Shown piece by piece: positions 1-12,579 of a DNA stretch of 64,000 nt (position 1 is the first letter of the stretch; each line of letters opens with the position of its first letter). The notes under the pieces were generated by a model that worked only from the letters and a program-made list of their open reading frames with translations, was not told the origin of the DNA and made no database searches. The DNA comes from Serpula lacrymans var. lacrymans S7.9. Lineage: Eukaryota; Basidiomycota; Agaricomycetes; Boletales; Serpulaceae. Where the stretch lies: assembly GCF_000218685.1 (NCBI RefSeq), contig NW_006763300.1:1333447-1397446 (forward strand). The letters are read 5' to 3'. The position numbers and the translations under genes were made by a program.

Positions 1-716
1 TGAACTACACACACCTGGATAGCTGCGCAATACAATCTGATTCAGCGGTCACAATTAAATACATATTCAATAGAAGATCTCACCGGCCAGTGGATGCCTC
101 GTAAGTGCTGGAGAAGTCCTGGACCCAAGAAACCATATCTGCAGCACTAAGTCCATAGCATTCAGCACCGTCGGGGTTGTCTGTTCACGTTCTTTAGTGG
201 ATAACATAGCAGAAAACGAAAAGTATAACCAACACTCGATGTCAAGTGCACCTGGGAGGGTGATACCATCGGCGGACCATCCACCTGAACCCAGCTGATC
301 AGGTGGTCGGAGGATTTTGAGAAACTGATTGAGTGCTTACCTCCGTTATCGAGGAAGTACTGAGCCTGGACTACTCCCGTGGACTCATCAGGATGTGCAA
401 AGTGGTAAGCACCACGGGTAAGGCCGGCGTTTGTTGCACCGGTGTACTGGTCGGAAAAGGCGGGGCTAATATATGCTAACCACATCAAATGAGTCTTCCA
501 AGCACATGGGACGATAAAACATCCTAGCCACTTACAAGTACCCTCTGTGGCCTTGATGTACACAAAAGTCACACCATTGGCGGCGACAGTGCTCCAGTCG
601 ACAGTTGGTTGATAGTCAGAGATATCAATCCCTTGAGGATCAGCACGTTTCTGGAGCTTTGTAGGACTGGCACCGGCCAAGGCGACAGCCAAAGAAAGTG
701 GGGCAAAGTACTTCAT
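1..716 (-). CDS. GH25 lysozyme-like secreted muramidase (3' end outside window)
   Basis: Predicted secreted glycoside hydrolase family 25 (Chalaropsis-type lysozyme), which cleaves peptidoglycan; fungal members probably act on bacterial walls. The start ATG at 716 opens a signal peptide, followed by a Lys-Arg Kex2-like site (LQKRADPQG) and family motifs GIDISDYQPTVDW, FVYIKATEGTSY, RGAYHFAHPD and GALDIEYNPDG, the last holding the catalytic D-x-E. My exons are 536-716, 341-475, 234-284, 84-180 and 1-22, with introns of 53-61 nt; joins restore the motifs (for example KATEG-T-S-Y across 476-535). The protein runs off the left edge at the TGRYPG segment, so the C-terminal third is missing. It lies tail-away from MPP10 with 1.3 kb between them. 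Family assignment is strong; substrate is inferred. Confidence 0.88.
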
Positions 717-751
717 TGTCCTAACAGTGAAAGATGAACATCTGTGCACAG

Positions 752-757
752 TTTATA
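752..757 (-). promoter_or_regulatory. TATA box of the GH25 gene
   Basis: Reverse-strand TATAAA lying 36-41 nt upstream of the ATG at 716. It fits a short 5' leader and supports that start codon. Confidence 0.5.
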
Positions 758-2029
758 TTCTCCTTGCACATACCATGTTATCCCCACCGAAGGTTAGAAA
801 TGTCAAGGACCATGCGTCTCATTCAATTGCTCGTCGTTCTCGTGATCATAAGCACGTGTAACATATGGTAACAACACCGACGAAGAACTAATCCCGGAAT
901 TTATATCTGTCGGAGGGCCTTTTTAAGAATCATGACTGAATGGTAAATCAGCGAGTTTGACGTCGGCAGTGTGTTTGAATGACATTCGTGGAGAATTAAC
1001 ATGACCAGAGGCGGACCTAGCGTCGAGAGAAGTAATTTTAGTGTGATGTATGACAGAAGATAAGTTGTATGCGCTCACTGCGAGTCAGGTCATCTGTCGA
1101 GATATGTGCTATGTTACCAAAAGTTCACACCAATTCTTATCATCAATGTGGTCTACACCAAACTGACAGCAACGATGACGAGAACGTTGACAAAGCTAAC
1201 CACGCTCAAGTCCAAAACTGAGAACAGTCCAGAATTACCCGTGCGACGCCCTCTCATCCACCCCACCCCTTGATTTATCACACGACATGTCGGAATACCG
1301 TCGATCATTACTGTATGTCTTTGGTTCAGAGGCTTTATGTCTGCAGATCAGGTTTGACATATTGGTCTGTATTGGGTCTCGTTTTCCTTATCAATTACTA
1401 GCACTTGCGTTGATTAAAGAATGTTTAGTATCACAGCCCACCAACACCAATGATTAGAAATGAGTTGTCCAACATTATTGCACTGCTGACGTTAACTAAC
1501 ATTCAGGGCGTTCTCGTGAGGCCTCCCAAATGGACCCCAATCTACGAGTCAGATGCACATAACAGACTTGGACGGACGCATGAAAAGTACGGAACATGCA
1601 AAGCCCCGGTACTCCGGGTTACATCCAACTGTGTACCAGGTATGTCGATATGGACAGTCCCGAGTTGCAAATATACAGAGGAAGTTTTTGCCCTTCGTTT
1701 TGACGTACCACAGACAATCCTCAATACTGCCCCAAAAACCATGTCTTAACATATAAAGCTTGACCCTTGAATGCCGACTTAAGGAGGAATTGCTGCGAGT
1801 ATAACTAAGAGCGAGGAATTCCACTTGAAAATTCGTCAGGGACTCCTTGTTCGTGTTCTGCAAGATGGTAGGAGCTTCTGTACTATTCTACAGAGGACAC
1901 AAGCTGGACAGATATTCAACGCGCTTGCATTGTAATTTCACCGAACCATGTACCAACTACCTTGTCCAGTTATCTCAGCTAGTCCCGCATTGACTCGCAT
2001 CTGACGGCCTCCCTCCTATACGCCTTTCT
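758..2029. other. Intergenic, no gene seen
   Basis: About 1.3 kb between the GH25 gene and the stop codon of MPP10. Overlapping frames of 60-104 codons at 1450-1863 exist on both strands but show no motif, no splice logic and no start context, so I treat them as chance. The stretch probably holds the GH25 promoter and the MPP10 3' end. Confidence 0.5.
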
Positions 2030-4411
2030 TCACTTCCATTTCTTACCGACCAAGGTCTTTTTCTGCTTCCCAACAACCGTAACGCCCTTGCCATTTTTCA
2101 CTATGCTCTTCAGCGCGTCATCTTTTTGCTTTTTCACGCTTTGTTTGTTTTTCATCTTAGCGTACTTGTCGACATTCTTGTCCAGAGCATCCCGAGACCT
2201 TTTCCTGGCTTTGCGTTCCTTGTTGCGCAAAGCTTGTTTTTCGCTGGGAGTGAGTTCGCTACGAGCACGTGTTTCCGACGCCGAAGGTGTATAAATCTCT
2301 TCTGGAGCCAACATAGTCGATGCCGATTTGCTCGTAGGAAGGGCTGATTCAAGAGAAGTGGCTGAAACGTTGGTGACTGTAGATATAGTAGCTTTGGGCT
2401 ACAGATATGAAAGGGTCAGCCATAGAGTTCTTCGTTGTTAAACAAAAGGGGCATACCTGCTTGGGGACATAATGCGCATTACACAGGGCATCTAGCTTGC
2501 TACAGATGTTCTCCCAAAGCTTTTCGATCTCTTGATGTTCACTCTTGAGTTTACCATCCCGATCTTCTCCTGCAACACCACCACTTTGCGTAGCGGTATA
2601 TTCGTCTTCATAAATTTGAGCCAGCGACTGGGTCGACTTCGTGTCCTGTAGCTCAAAATACCGGGACGGAAGAAACGGTTTGTCACCCGCAGGCACGACG
2701 CGAACGACATCATCGAACTGAGCTTCCAAAATACGAGCCTTGATCCGATCTTCCAAACCTCGCGTGAGCTCCTCAGTAATAATGGGAGCCGCCTTCATGA
2801 CCCGTTCAAATTCCAGATCTTCCTGGAGCAATGAGTCTTGCGGCCGACCTTTTGAACTGGCCTCTCCTTTGAGATACCAATTTTTTTCTGCGACGTTCTC
2901 AGATTCTAGCTCTCTGATTTGCGCTTGCAAAGCAGTCATCCGCTTTTGGTGAGCAGAAAGATCTATCTCATATCAGCATCATAATGGGGACTGAATTAGA
3001 TGTTGCCCTTACCCGTCTCCGGTTCTTCATCTTCAGCAAAGAGGTCATCTTTCAGCCGCTCGATAGTTTCACGATCATCGCCTGCTTCACTAGTTTCATC
3101 CTCGTCGGCTTCGTCCTCTGATTCGTCCTCGTCGTCTATATCGTCGAGAATACTTCCGGAGTTGACATCAGTGGTGTCATAATTGACTTCCATATCTTCT
3201 TCATCGTCATCGTCACCCTCTTCATACATTGTGGACACGGGGAGACCCTTTCCCTGGGCCTTGATATTTTTTATTCTTACTTCCTCGTGGAAGCGAACTT
3301 TGGACGTGCTTTTCGGTGGTACAGGTTCACGTCGTTTTGGAGCGGCAGCCCGAGAAGGTGCATCGAAGAAATCTCTGTAAAACGGTTCTGGGTAGGGGTA
3401 GGAATCGTGAGATAAGGCATCAAAAGTACGGAGAACCTTACCACTGTCCCCATTCCCTAAGTCCTCTTCGTCGAAGTTCTCAACATCTTGGACAGGTTCA
3501 AAGAAATCTAGAGCCATATCCTCGTCTTCGGATTCTTCATCATCGTCTGCATCAAGCCTTCCTCTTGATGCAGATCTGGCCTCTGCCTCCTCTGTCTCAG
3601 CATTAAACGCAGCCAAATCAAAAAAGCCATCGTCTAATTCAGAGTTAAGGCCCGTTTTTTGTTTTCCTTTTGGTGTCCGTTGTTTCCGAGTATTAGAAGT
3701 CGAAGAAAATGGTGGTTCTTCACTAGATGAATCTCGAAGTTCCCCTATTTCCTCCTCAGACACAAATTCTTCGTCCTCCTCCTCCACTTCGTCCTCATCT
3801 TCTTCATCATCACTGCTTTCCTCGTCATATTCTCCGCGTTCGAAGGCTGCCAGCTCCTCACCAAATATCGCACTGTCTTCATCCACAGCATTTTCTTCGG
3901 TTAATTCGTTGTCCAACTCCTCCCCAGCACCTTCGAGTGCATCTTCCAATGTCTTGCAAACTCTTTTCGCTCTAAGGTCTAGCTGCTCCCATACTTGATC
4001 TTCATTCATATCCTCTACAAAGAGTGAAGGTATTGGAGTGTCTTCGATAATGATTGCTTTTTGTGGCTGCTCGATGGGACTGAGACTTCGTTTGCGTTTT
4101 CCATTGGCGCGAGTTTGAGATCTAGTCTGAGGAGCTTCAGCCGGTGATAGAGATGACAATAAAGTCGCAATATGAGGGTGTGAGTGACGTTCTGTTTGCA
4201 ATGCTGAAAAACAAAAATATGCATGAGCATCACATTGACATCTTGGAAAATTGAACTTTTACACACCTAAATCAAAGATGAACTTTGTAGCTTGCAACGC
4301 CGCTGCTTGCAAAGCAGCATTTCCAGTAGCTATGCATTCTGGTGACGTTTCAGTAAAAGATGATAGCTTTTGAAGTTCTGAAGGCAATTCCAGTTTTGCA
4401 ACTTCTGCCAT
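2030..4411 (-). CDS. MPP10: U3 snoRNP protein MPP10
   Basis: Component of the U3 snoRNP / small-subunit processome, which acts with IMP3 and IMP4 in nucleolar 18S rRNA processing. The model has four exons, 4267-4411, 3013-4203, 2457-2962 and 2030-2398, giving 736 aa. Family hallmarks are the N-terminal region SPECIATGNAALQAAALQ, the EDQVWEQLDLRAKRVC block, very long Glu/Asp-rich stretches in the middle, the ELESENVAEKNWYLKGEASS block, a PLVPSRYFELQD-like core (here PFLPSRYFELQD) and a Lys/Arg-rich tail ending VGKKWK. The start MAEVAKLELPSELQK was preferred over longer upstream codons because it matches the usual family start and the upstream extension is hydrophobic and unlike the family. Exon joins keep the family blocks in frame. 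Identification is firm. Confidence 0.93.
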
Positions 4412-5136
4412 TCGAAACGTTACGATCTCCAGTCTCGAGCTCAGCCTACGAAATTCATCTGCATTACCAGCCACAAAGACCACACATGTCAAAACAATGT
4501 TCAGGAACACAGCCACCACGGAACACTTATCCAAGTTCAATTTGAACCTCCAAACGTCTCTGCAACATTCTTATTCTGATATTATAGAAATATTCTTCTT
4601 CGATTTGCATTCTATGCTGAGGCCCACATCAATATTGTTGAACAAGATAGTAGGTAATGAATATATTTGACCATTTTTGATCGAATAATTATCCCCATCC
4701 TAGAATTTTTATTTATGTGTCGGTATATATATCATCCGGACTCGGATGGTGATAAAGGTACACCCATGTTTACACCGACTCAATTTCATGATTCAGCTGG
4801 AGTAGTCTGAGAGCAAGAAAATGCAGTCAAATGGCTGAGACGAGACGCATACAATCCATGGCTAGCAACACTTCGGTGAAATCATGATGCATGGTGAATA
4901 TCGACGATGAATGGTGAAGAGGACATAAATCTGCAGTGGCACAAGTACCGCGATAGCGTCTAAAAGTTACGGTCTAAACCGCCTTTGCTCCGCCGTCCTC
5001 ACCTTTTCCTCGGTGATATGGCCGAAGAACAACGTTGGCCCGGATTACACGGTATAGTAATTCATGCCAGCAATGCAGTGCAAAAACAATATGCATATAT
5101 ATGTTCAATGCCGGTGGCTTTGTCCCCAACCCCACA
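4412..5136. other. Intergenic, divergent promoter region
   Basis: About 0.7 kb between the divergently transcribed MPP10 (minus) and first FAD enzyme gene (plus). Contains AT-rich tracts near 4670-4735 and a TATATAT-like run at about 5094-5102, some 40 nt before the preferred ATG at 5137. No gene seen. Confidence 0.45.
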
Positions 5137-7407
5137 ATGTTGGGCTATCTCGTACTCACTCCCATAGCACTTTTCATACTTCTGACCAGCTGCATTTACC
5201 TTGGTCGTCGATGGCGTGCTAAGCTTCTGGCGAAAGAAACAGGTCTTCCCGAAATACCACACTTGGGTCAGGCTAGACCCGACAACCAAAAGATCAGGGG
5301 TACGGCTGTTGTGTGTGGTGGAAGGTGACATCAATATCTTCTATCTAGTTAACAATGCACTGAAAACGTCCTTGGAATGTAGCATTGCTGGTCTACTGGC
5401 TGCTCGTATATGCCACAATCACTTTGAACGCGTCGTGATCGTGGAGACTGAGCCTTGGTTGGCTGATAACGAAGCCCGGGCTACTCAAGCATGGACTCAG
5501 AAGCGTTATCGGACTCGCGTCCTGCAGTATCGTTCTCTACAAGGTGCTTCTATCTTTCTCCCTCTAACAACAGTTCTGGTGTTAACAGTATTTACGTGCG
5601 TTAGCCCAGCAAGTCATCAGTCTCTTAGCGTACAGATCGTTGTTCCCCAAATTTGACGAAGAAGCAGAAGCATCGGGTGTCCAGTTCGTTTCCGTCACGT
5701 TCCCAAGGTGTTTGATCATTCTCAACGGACTATATTAAACAGTATCGCCGCCGCCGATATCAAATGGTGTATATGGGGTAGGTTCGCACACCCTCCCTAT
5801 GAGGAATATCCCGCCGGACTTCCGCAGACCTGCTTCACAAGTCGCCAGGGACTAGAGACACTCTTGCGTCGGCTTGTACTCGATAAGACCCAGTATCCAA
5901 ACATCGATTACGTCGTTGGCACCGTCACTGACTACCAAGCTGACGCTACTGATACCGCGAGGTTGCGAAATGTTCTGGTTCGCACTGATGGAGGCAATAC
6001 TAGCATCGATGCAGACTTAGTCATTGGTATGGCTGTGTCTTTTGTGTGCTGAGTCAACTGGCCGATATGCTCGACTTTCCAGATTGCACTGGTGCTTCTC
6101 ATACCGGAGTCAAGATGCTTAAGCGTGCTGGCTACGGTTATACTGATGTTTACCCCGAGGGCAAGGTATCCCTTGATGACCTAAGGGTTCAATATGACCC
6201 CAAGATCACGTACTGCACGCTAGAGCTCAACGTCTCTCCCGACCTTGCAAAACGTCTACCTATTCCAGGAGGATTTGCCAATCATCCTGGCATCATCGCT
6301 GCCATCAGTGACGCTCGAATGGATAGCAAAACTATGTACTCTTTGGGTATTGATGGCACGAACCGATGTACGAGTGTTTACTCTGATTTGTTGTGACTGG
6401 CTGGTTTATTGATACTACGTACTTGTTTGCAGTTCATTTGTGCACTGGTGGATGGGGTTTGCCCGATTTGCCGCGCACACTTGAAGGAATTAAAGAGTTT
6501 GCTCGTTCCATGAAATTGATGACACCTCTTCCAGACTGGTTTTACCAAATGCTTGACATGTTAGATGCCGACGAACAAGTGAAGGACACAATGAACACCA
6601 GCTATATACGAATTCGTGAGTTGGGTTTCCATTTCGACGCTTCTTCCATTCCCATTTATCTTTCGGTATACCTCTAGCACCAGCATGCTATTATCCTTAC
6701 CACCTAGCCGTCAACCTTCCCTTGAACTGGATTGCACTAGGCGACAGTATCATGAGGATAAATCCTGTTTTGGGGTATGTCACGAATTGCAAATATGCCT
6801 TGGGTGGACTGACGATAGTAGGCAAGGCATTACGAAATCGATCTATGGTATCATTACGCTCAATAACGTGTTGAGGACACTTTCTCCCTCGTCAGTCCAG
6901 GAGAAGTATACAGCCTCTTTACCCAATGATTTCTCAAAGAATTTCTTTGAGCTTCAAGAGCCCAAGATCGAGGGATTATGGTATGCTGCTTCATTTTAGT
7001 GCAAATAAAACTTATTCGTTAAGTCGTTGCTCCCATCTTTAGGAGCACAACGAGATTGTTTGGTGTGTGCATTATTGTACCACATAGCTGAATAATTTTT
7101 ATTGACTTGGCTTGGCTTTTCAGACTATGCCTTTAAGACCACTGTTCCCGTTCCGGGTGAATCCTTGGAGCTAGGTTCATGGCCCCGGTGGTACATGCGA
7201 AAAGTCCAGTATATCGCGTTTACGGTGAGTTAAATTAGTCACAATAATATTAAGCCTAGAAGCTCAACAATTTTGCTCTAGGACAAATATGTATCGTCTA
7301 TATTGTGGCATGGGAGAATGTTCTTGTCACCTGGAATAGACGTCCTGCACCCTAAGGTGATAATGAAGGTGTTGTGGAGTCTCGTCACTAATCCGGGTGC
7401 TCCGTGA
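5137..7407 (+). CDS. FAD-dependent monooxygenase-like enzyme, tandem copy 1
   Basis: Predicted membrane-anchored flavoprotein of the group A (PHBH-fold) monooxygenase type; substrate unknown. Exons: 5137-5324, 5383-5543, 5605-5683, 5743-6026, 6083-6367, 6433-6615, 6678-6774, 6822-6980, 7043-7062, 7124-7224, 7282-7407, giving 560 aa. Residues about 3-24 form one hydrophobic segment followed by an Arg-rich patch. The dinucleotide-binding loop reads VVCGGSIAGLLAARIC (about 61), a VDCTGASHTG-type block lies at about 238, and a GD-type motif IALGDSIMRINPVLGQG at about 415 binds the FAD in this fold; the His usual in GDAAH is absent. Splice joins were fixed by alignment to copies 2 and 3, including a 20-nt exon. 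The ATG at 5137 sits near a TATA-like run; ATG 5101 in frame is possible. Copies 2 and 3 follow downstream. Confidence 0.85.
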
Positions 7408-7721
7408 CCTTATTTTCTGAGACAAGCTCGTTTGTGCATATATCATTTTCCAAAAAAATTATTCTCTAGATAGCTTCTGAACAAGTAGTCAGTTTCTTCC
7501 AAGTGTACAATAGTAGTCGTTGTATATCAGTCAAACACCGCTCGCTGCATTTCAACACATTTCAACTCATCCTTGCCAATGCAATGCTAATAGAAGTGAA
7601 GGACAATATATATTCTAAAGTATTACGGCAGATTATACAAACGAAAGTGAAAAGCGCAAGGACTACGATCTCCCTACTTTTCGGTATCTCAATAACCGAC
7701 GGGTATTTGAGATTCCACTCT
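7408..7721. other. Short convergent intergenic region
   Basis: About 0.3 kb between the stop codons of the convergent FAD copy 1 and thaumatin-like genes. AT-rich; probably holds both 3' ends. No other feature seen. Confidence 0.4.
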
Positions 7722-8661
7722 TTACTTGGGGATGTTGGAAGTGGTACCGGGGCAGAGAGTGAGGGTAATGTCAGCGTTGGTACAGGTGTAGTCAACGTTG
7801 TCAGCAGGGGTGTATCCAGCTGGTCGAAGTCAAATCGTCAGTTAATCTAGAATAAGCTGATAGTCAAGAAGAAAACATACCAGCACCGTCGTTGTCGGGG
7901 AAGGCGTAGGCGTTGGTGCAGGTGTTGTAGTAGAAGGGGCTGTTGGGGCCAGGACCAGCGTTGCTGGTGCATCCACCACCGCTGGCGGGGAGAGCACCGC
8001 CGCTGCAAGCAGAGGCGGAAGAGCAGCAGGGCGAGAAGCAAGTGCCGCTTCCAGGTCCGGGGACGGGCTGTGAGGCAGAAGGAGTCAGGCACAATGTTAA
8101 GAGCCGTTTAGTTTATATTTAACTTACGCAGCCAGAGGAGATGGTGCAAGCAAATGCGCTGCAGCTAGAGTCGGAGGAAGAGATCTCCATTCCGACGTTG
8201 TAACCGTAGATCAAGGAGATATCGTAGGTCACGCTTCCGGGAACAGCGTACTGTACGAAGAGAGGATGAGTAAGCTATGGAACGCAGAAGTGAGAAAAGG
8301 CTGTTTACAAAGTTGAACTCGGCTCTGCTGTAGGGGGTGGCACCATCCCAGGTTGGTCCACCAGTAGTGCAAGTGGATCCATCGCTGTTGCATCCGGTAC
8401 CTAAAAGGTGTTCCGTCAGTCGATAATACGTAGAGAAAATGATGAAGGTAGCTCACCGACGTTGACGGCACCATCCCAGTTGCTGCTGATGCCCATGTCA
8501 GAGCTAGCACCTGCAGCGACGACAACATTGTTGTTGATGGTACCGAAGCTGGTCTGGGTGGAGAGCAAGACACTCTCGGTACATTTGTTGACAACGTTCA
8601 AGGACTGGGCGTTAGCCGCAGCGGCAAGAGCAGCAAGAGTGAAGAGGGAGACGGCAGCCAT
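7722..8661 (-). CDS. Thaumatin-like secreted protein
   Basis: Small secreted Cys-rich protein of the thaumatin/osmotin-like fold. Fungal thaumatin-like proteins are reported as beta-1,3-glucan-active (GH152) or wall-remodelling; activity here is inferred. Exons 8457-8661, 8309-8400, 8128-8250, 7881-8067 and 7722-7819 give 234 aa. A clear signal peptide (residues 1-19, ending ANAQ) is followed by SLNVVNKC, a typical thaumatin-like start, then paired cysteines through the body and a C-terminal Cys (ITLTLCPGTTSN-type segment). Introns are 56-61 nt. The gene is embedded between FAD enzyme copies 1 and 2 and transcribed toward copy 1. Length matches small fungal members. Fold assignment is good but not certain without a profile search. 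Confidence 0.8.
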
Positions 8662-8725
8662 TGGATTGGTATGAGATATGATATGTGGGATGAGATGTTG
8701 GAGCTATTGGGACGATTGGTGAGGC

Positions 8726-8732
8726 TTTTATA
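8726..8732 (-). promoter_or_regulatory. TATA box of the thaumatin-like gene
   Basis: Reverse-strand TATAAAA about 65 nt upstream of the ATG at 8661; supports the start and transcription from the minus strand. Confidence 0.55.
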
Positions 8733-9615
8733 TGTTTTCCCTCCCCCTTTAGTCGGACGAAAGGCCTACGAGAGACGTAGCATATCGAAACTTGACACAT
8801 GCATCTGCCCCACCTAAATCAGTGCTGTATCAAGCTGCACAGTCATGTTACCGTTCGGCGAGCGATGTTTACCCTGCTACACTGGATTCTTGGGGTGAAT
8901 ATCAACGAGTATATACGCGTGGATTTGATGGGACTAACGGAAAGACAATGCGTATCATTCGTAAGTGGAGAACGAGTGGAGCAAGACTGGAGCAACGAGC
9001 ACAGGCGAACCGTGTGTTAAGTATAGATGATCGACAACATGATTCTAAGTTCCTGCCAATAAAAATAACATTCGGATGGTAAGTTGAGGTGAAGCTGATA
9101 TGTGGAATTGATGGAATAGCTCGTCTAGGCTTTTGACCGGATTTACAAAGACTCACATCGTAAACCGCTGCCAGTCAACGATGTTTCAACTCCTTGTATG
9201 GTCTCGTACCTTCCAAGTTCAGATATTGTACATATGCATCTGAATCGTGGCCAGTGACTATGTACTGAACTACCAGTGATTGACCCGCCACATGATGCTT
9301 AATACCGCTATCCCTCTTTCGGCAATTGTAACCGTCACATTCTTCCACCGCGGCGTACTTACGCCAGTGCACTAACTAGTACGTGACTTTTCGGTATTGC
9401 ATTTATCCTTGGGACTCGCTCTAACTATAACGTACTTATTCGGCCATCATCGCGACGTACAGGATCATGATGGTGTTGTCGTATGTATTGCTTTCGTGAA
9501 CTTCCCGTTATGTTACTCACCCCTGTGGGAAATACCAGACACAGCCCGCAGTTTGTAAGGCTGTTTCACTCAGAATCTCAGCCTTGTTCAGTCGTCTACT
9601 ATAAGCAAACCTACG
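8733..9615. other. Intergenic, divergent promoter region
   Basis: About 0.9 kb between the thaumatin-like gene (minus) and FAD copy 2 (plus). Several 60-96 codon frames on both strands overlap each other and have no recognisable motif. No gene called. Confidence 0.45.
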
Positions 9616-11889
9616 ATGTCTCCATCATCGCTGGCTCTCATTTCTGCAGTTCTCACAGTTTGTGTAGCCTCCTGCACCATCCTTGCTCGTCGCTTGAGGT
9701 ACAAGGCCTTCGTAGAGCAAACGTGCCTAGTCGATTTACCTCACGTCGCGGATGACCGTACAGAGTACCATAAGCTCGATGGAACAGTCGTAATTTGTGG
9801 TGGAAGGTATGTATTCGGTCCAGTCTTTGCTTCAAGCTATACGAGTCGAGAGTTTGTCTAACGTCTTGGTATAGTATCGCTGGTTTATTAACCGCTCGAG
9901 TCTGTCACAATCATTTCAAACGCATCATCATCGTAGAGCCTGAGGCTTGGCTAGCCACCGACGAAGCTCGAAAGGTTAAAGCATGGACTCAGGAGAAAGA
10001 CCGCTCTCGCATCATTCAATACCGTTCTTTGCAGGGTATGCGGCGCCAATCCTAGTTCTTCCCTAAGCTGGCTCACAGCGATCGTTCACGCCAGGCTCTC
10101 AATGTTTCACTCTCATGGCTTACAGAACTTTCTTCCCCAATTTTGATGATGAGGCAGAGGCATCCGAAATACCGTAGGTCTTGTCTACCGCTCTTCTGCT
10201 CTGACACTTAGGCTGAATAATATAAATGTAGTATCACCAATTATGACTTTAGGACTTATATTTGGGGATACTTCCCAACGGCACCATATCACCAATACCC
10301 TAATGGCCTACCTCCCGTATGTTTCCCCAGCCGCAGAGGGCTGGAGACGCTACTACGTCGCCTAGTTCTCGACAAGGATAAATTTCCCAACATTGAATAT
10401 GTCGTCGGCTCCGTCTCAGAGTTCCATGCCGATCCCGCCTGTCCTTCGCGCCTGCAGAAGGTTACAGTTCGCACTGATGACGGAAACATTGATTTAAATG
10501 CCGAACTAGTTGTTGGTATGGACTTCCGTAGATTTCTTATCTACCTTTGCTCACTCATTTACAGACTGTACTGGTGCGTCTCATGCTGGAGTAAGGATGT
10601 TGAGACATGCAGGCTATGGTTTCGCGGATAACTACCCAAAGGGCACGTTGCCTTTCGACAAGCTCGGGGTATCATACGATCAGAAAATGCACTACGTCAC
10701 CATGGAATTGACTGTTCCTCCGGAATTAGGCAACCGTCTGCCTATCCCAGGAGGTTATGAGGGTCGTCCTGCTATCTTTATATCTGTAACTCAAGGCTCA
10801 AAGGATCATAAAACTATATACTGGTTGAGGGTAGATGGTAACAGAGGTGAGTGATCTATTTCCTCTCCTCTCGGTACATTGTATTAAACGTATATCAGTC
10901 CATGTTTGCTGTGGAGGGTGGGGAAAACCGGAAGTGCCCAGAACACTCAAAGGCGCCCAAGAGTGGGCTCGCTCGATGGTGCTTGATAACCCGATACCTG
11001 ACTGGTTCTTTGAGTCCATGGATATGCTGGAAGAGGTTGAGAGCACGATGCACGTCTCCTTTATTCGCGTTCGTAAGTGATGTTTGTCTGGGTTTCTGAA
11101 GGACGCTGTTGATCAAAAATTTCTACGTTATCGTTTCCAGCTCCTTCCGTCTACTATCGCTTCCACCAGGCTGTCAACTTGCCTTCAAACTGGGTTGCAC
11201 TTGGCGATAGTGTGATGCGGTTGAACCCTGTCTTTGGGTACGTTCTGGTGCTAACTCGTGCCATTCATTCTTCCATGCCAAGCGCACTGTCTGATATTTA
11301 CGGATGTGATTCAGACAAGGCATCACGAAAGCGATATTTGGGATTATTGCCTTGAACAGGGTTCTCAGGACTATTCCTACTGTGCATCCATCAGATTCGA
11401 AGCAAAGCTCACACATTTTACCTTCGAATTTCTCGAAGCAATTTTTCGATGGTCAAGAACGCAGCATTGGGTCAATATGGTAAGTCTGTCAGTTGTGTAT
11501 GTATAAAATAGCATACTCATGAATACCGAATAGGAGCGGGACGAAGACAGTGGGTATGTATCGTATACTTTTATACCATTCATAGCAGGGTCATGACGCT
11601 GTAGTTTACAGACTATGGTTATAAAACTACAGTACCGATAGACGGCGAGACTCTGTCCCAAGGATCGTGGCTTCGCTGGTATATCGGTAAACTGCAAATC
11701 ATCTCATTGAAAGTGAGTGTTTGTCTTGCCTTTTTCCCTCGTGCTTTACTGAACGAGTATTGCCATTTCTTAAAGGACCGTGACGTGAACTCTGTGCTTT
11801 GGCATAATCGCATGTTCCTGGCTCCCGGTATAGACATTATGCACCCTAAATTGGTGCTGAAAGTCTTATGGAGTTGCGTGGTTGGTTGA
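9616..11889 (+). CDS. FAD-dependent monooxygenase-like enzyme, tandem copy 2
   Basis: Second paralogue, 555 aa. Exons: 9616-9806, 9875-10035, 10095-10173, 10232-10515, 10565-10846, 10899-11072, 11141-11237, 11315-11479, 11534-11553, 11612-11712, 11776-11889. Exon number, phases and most lengths (161, 79, 284, 97, 20, 101 nt) are the same as in copy 1, direct evidence of duplication. It has an N-terminal hydrophobic anchor (LALISAVLTVCVASCTILA), the loop VICGGSIAGLLTARVC, DCTGASHAGVRML, and the GD-type motif VALGDSVMRLNPVFGQG with Arg in place of the usual His. The C-terminal block LWHNRMFLAPGIDIMHP is shared with copy 1. No disabling change seen, so probably functional; substrate unknown. Confidence 0.86.
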
Positions 11890-12579
11890 TTTCTGGTCTA
11901 CTATAGTATCAGTGTCGTTGTTGATGAGTGATCGAGGGACTTCATCGGGTTATGGTAGCTGGATATTTGCCATGTTTGTATCTAATTCGTAAAAACTTGT
12001 AAAAGATACGTTACGCGTTGTGATGGATAGGATACTAGTACATGACTGTAAGACGGTCCCAGGGTGCCACTTGAATCCGACCCGGTCGGGTTCGGAGTAA
12101 TTAGTAGGGTCACTGTCTTGCTCTAACTGGCCGTGTGGGTTTTTTTTCAGCATGTTTTTTGAGTAAAGATATTTATGTCGCCAGGTGTTTGCCAGGTGTG
12201 TACTTTAAATTGGACCGAGTCGGACTGTTACTAAGGTATGTTTCAGTCAATCGTGCTTCCGCGACGGGAGTGGTGGGATCCAATTGAAGGTGCACCTTTA
12301 AGGTAGTAGCTTGTTGTAGTAATACTATCAGTTATTCTGACGAGGCGATTCTAGCATGCACATAATCGTGCCCGTTCTACGGACTACCAATGGGCCCCTT
12401 TTTATGAACTGTGACTCAGTGGGCGGGCGTGTATGATTACTCGCCAGGTTCGTGTTACCCGTAATCGGGATGCGTTTTGACGCTCGCCACCCGTGTTACG
12501 GACAATAGTCTCGGAAAATGTTATAAGGACGGTTAGCTTCTCATGCCTGAGATATTTTCATTCCAAACACCGTTGAACG
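11890..12579. other. Intergenic region upstream of FAD copy 3
   Basis: About 0.7 kb with no credible gene. It should hold the copy 2 3' end and copy 3 promoter. No clear TATA box close to the copy 3 ATG was found. Confidence 0.4.

Noticed and set aside
1450..1863. Several overlapping frames of 66-104 codons on both strands
   Set aside because: No domain, no splice logic and mutual overlap; consistent with chance frames in intergenic DNA.
3000..3975. Plus-strand Ser-rich and Pro/His-rich frames opposite MPP10
   Set aside because: Reverse reading of the Glu/Asp-rich repeats of MPP10.
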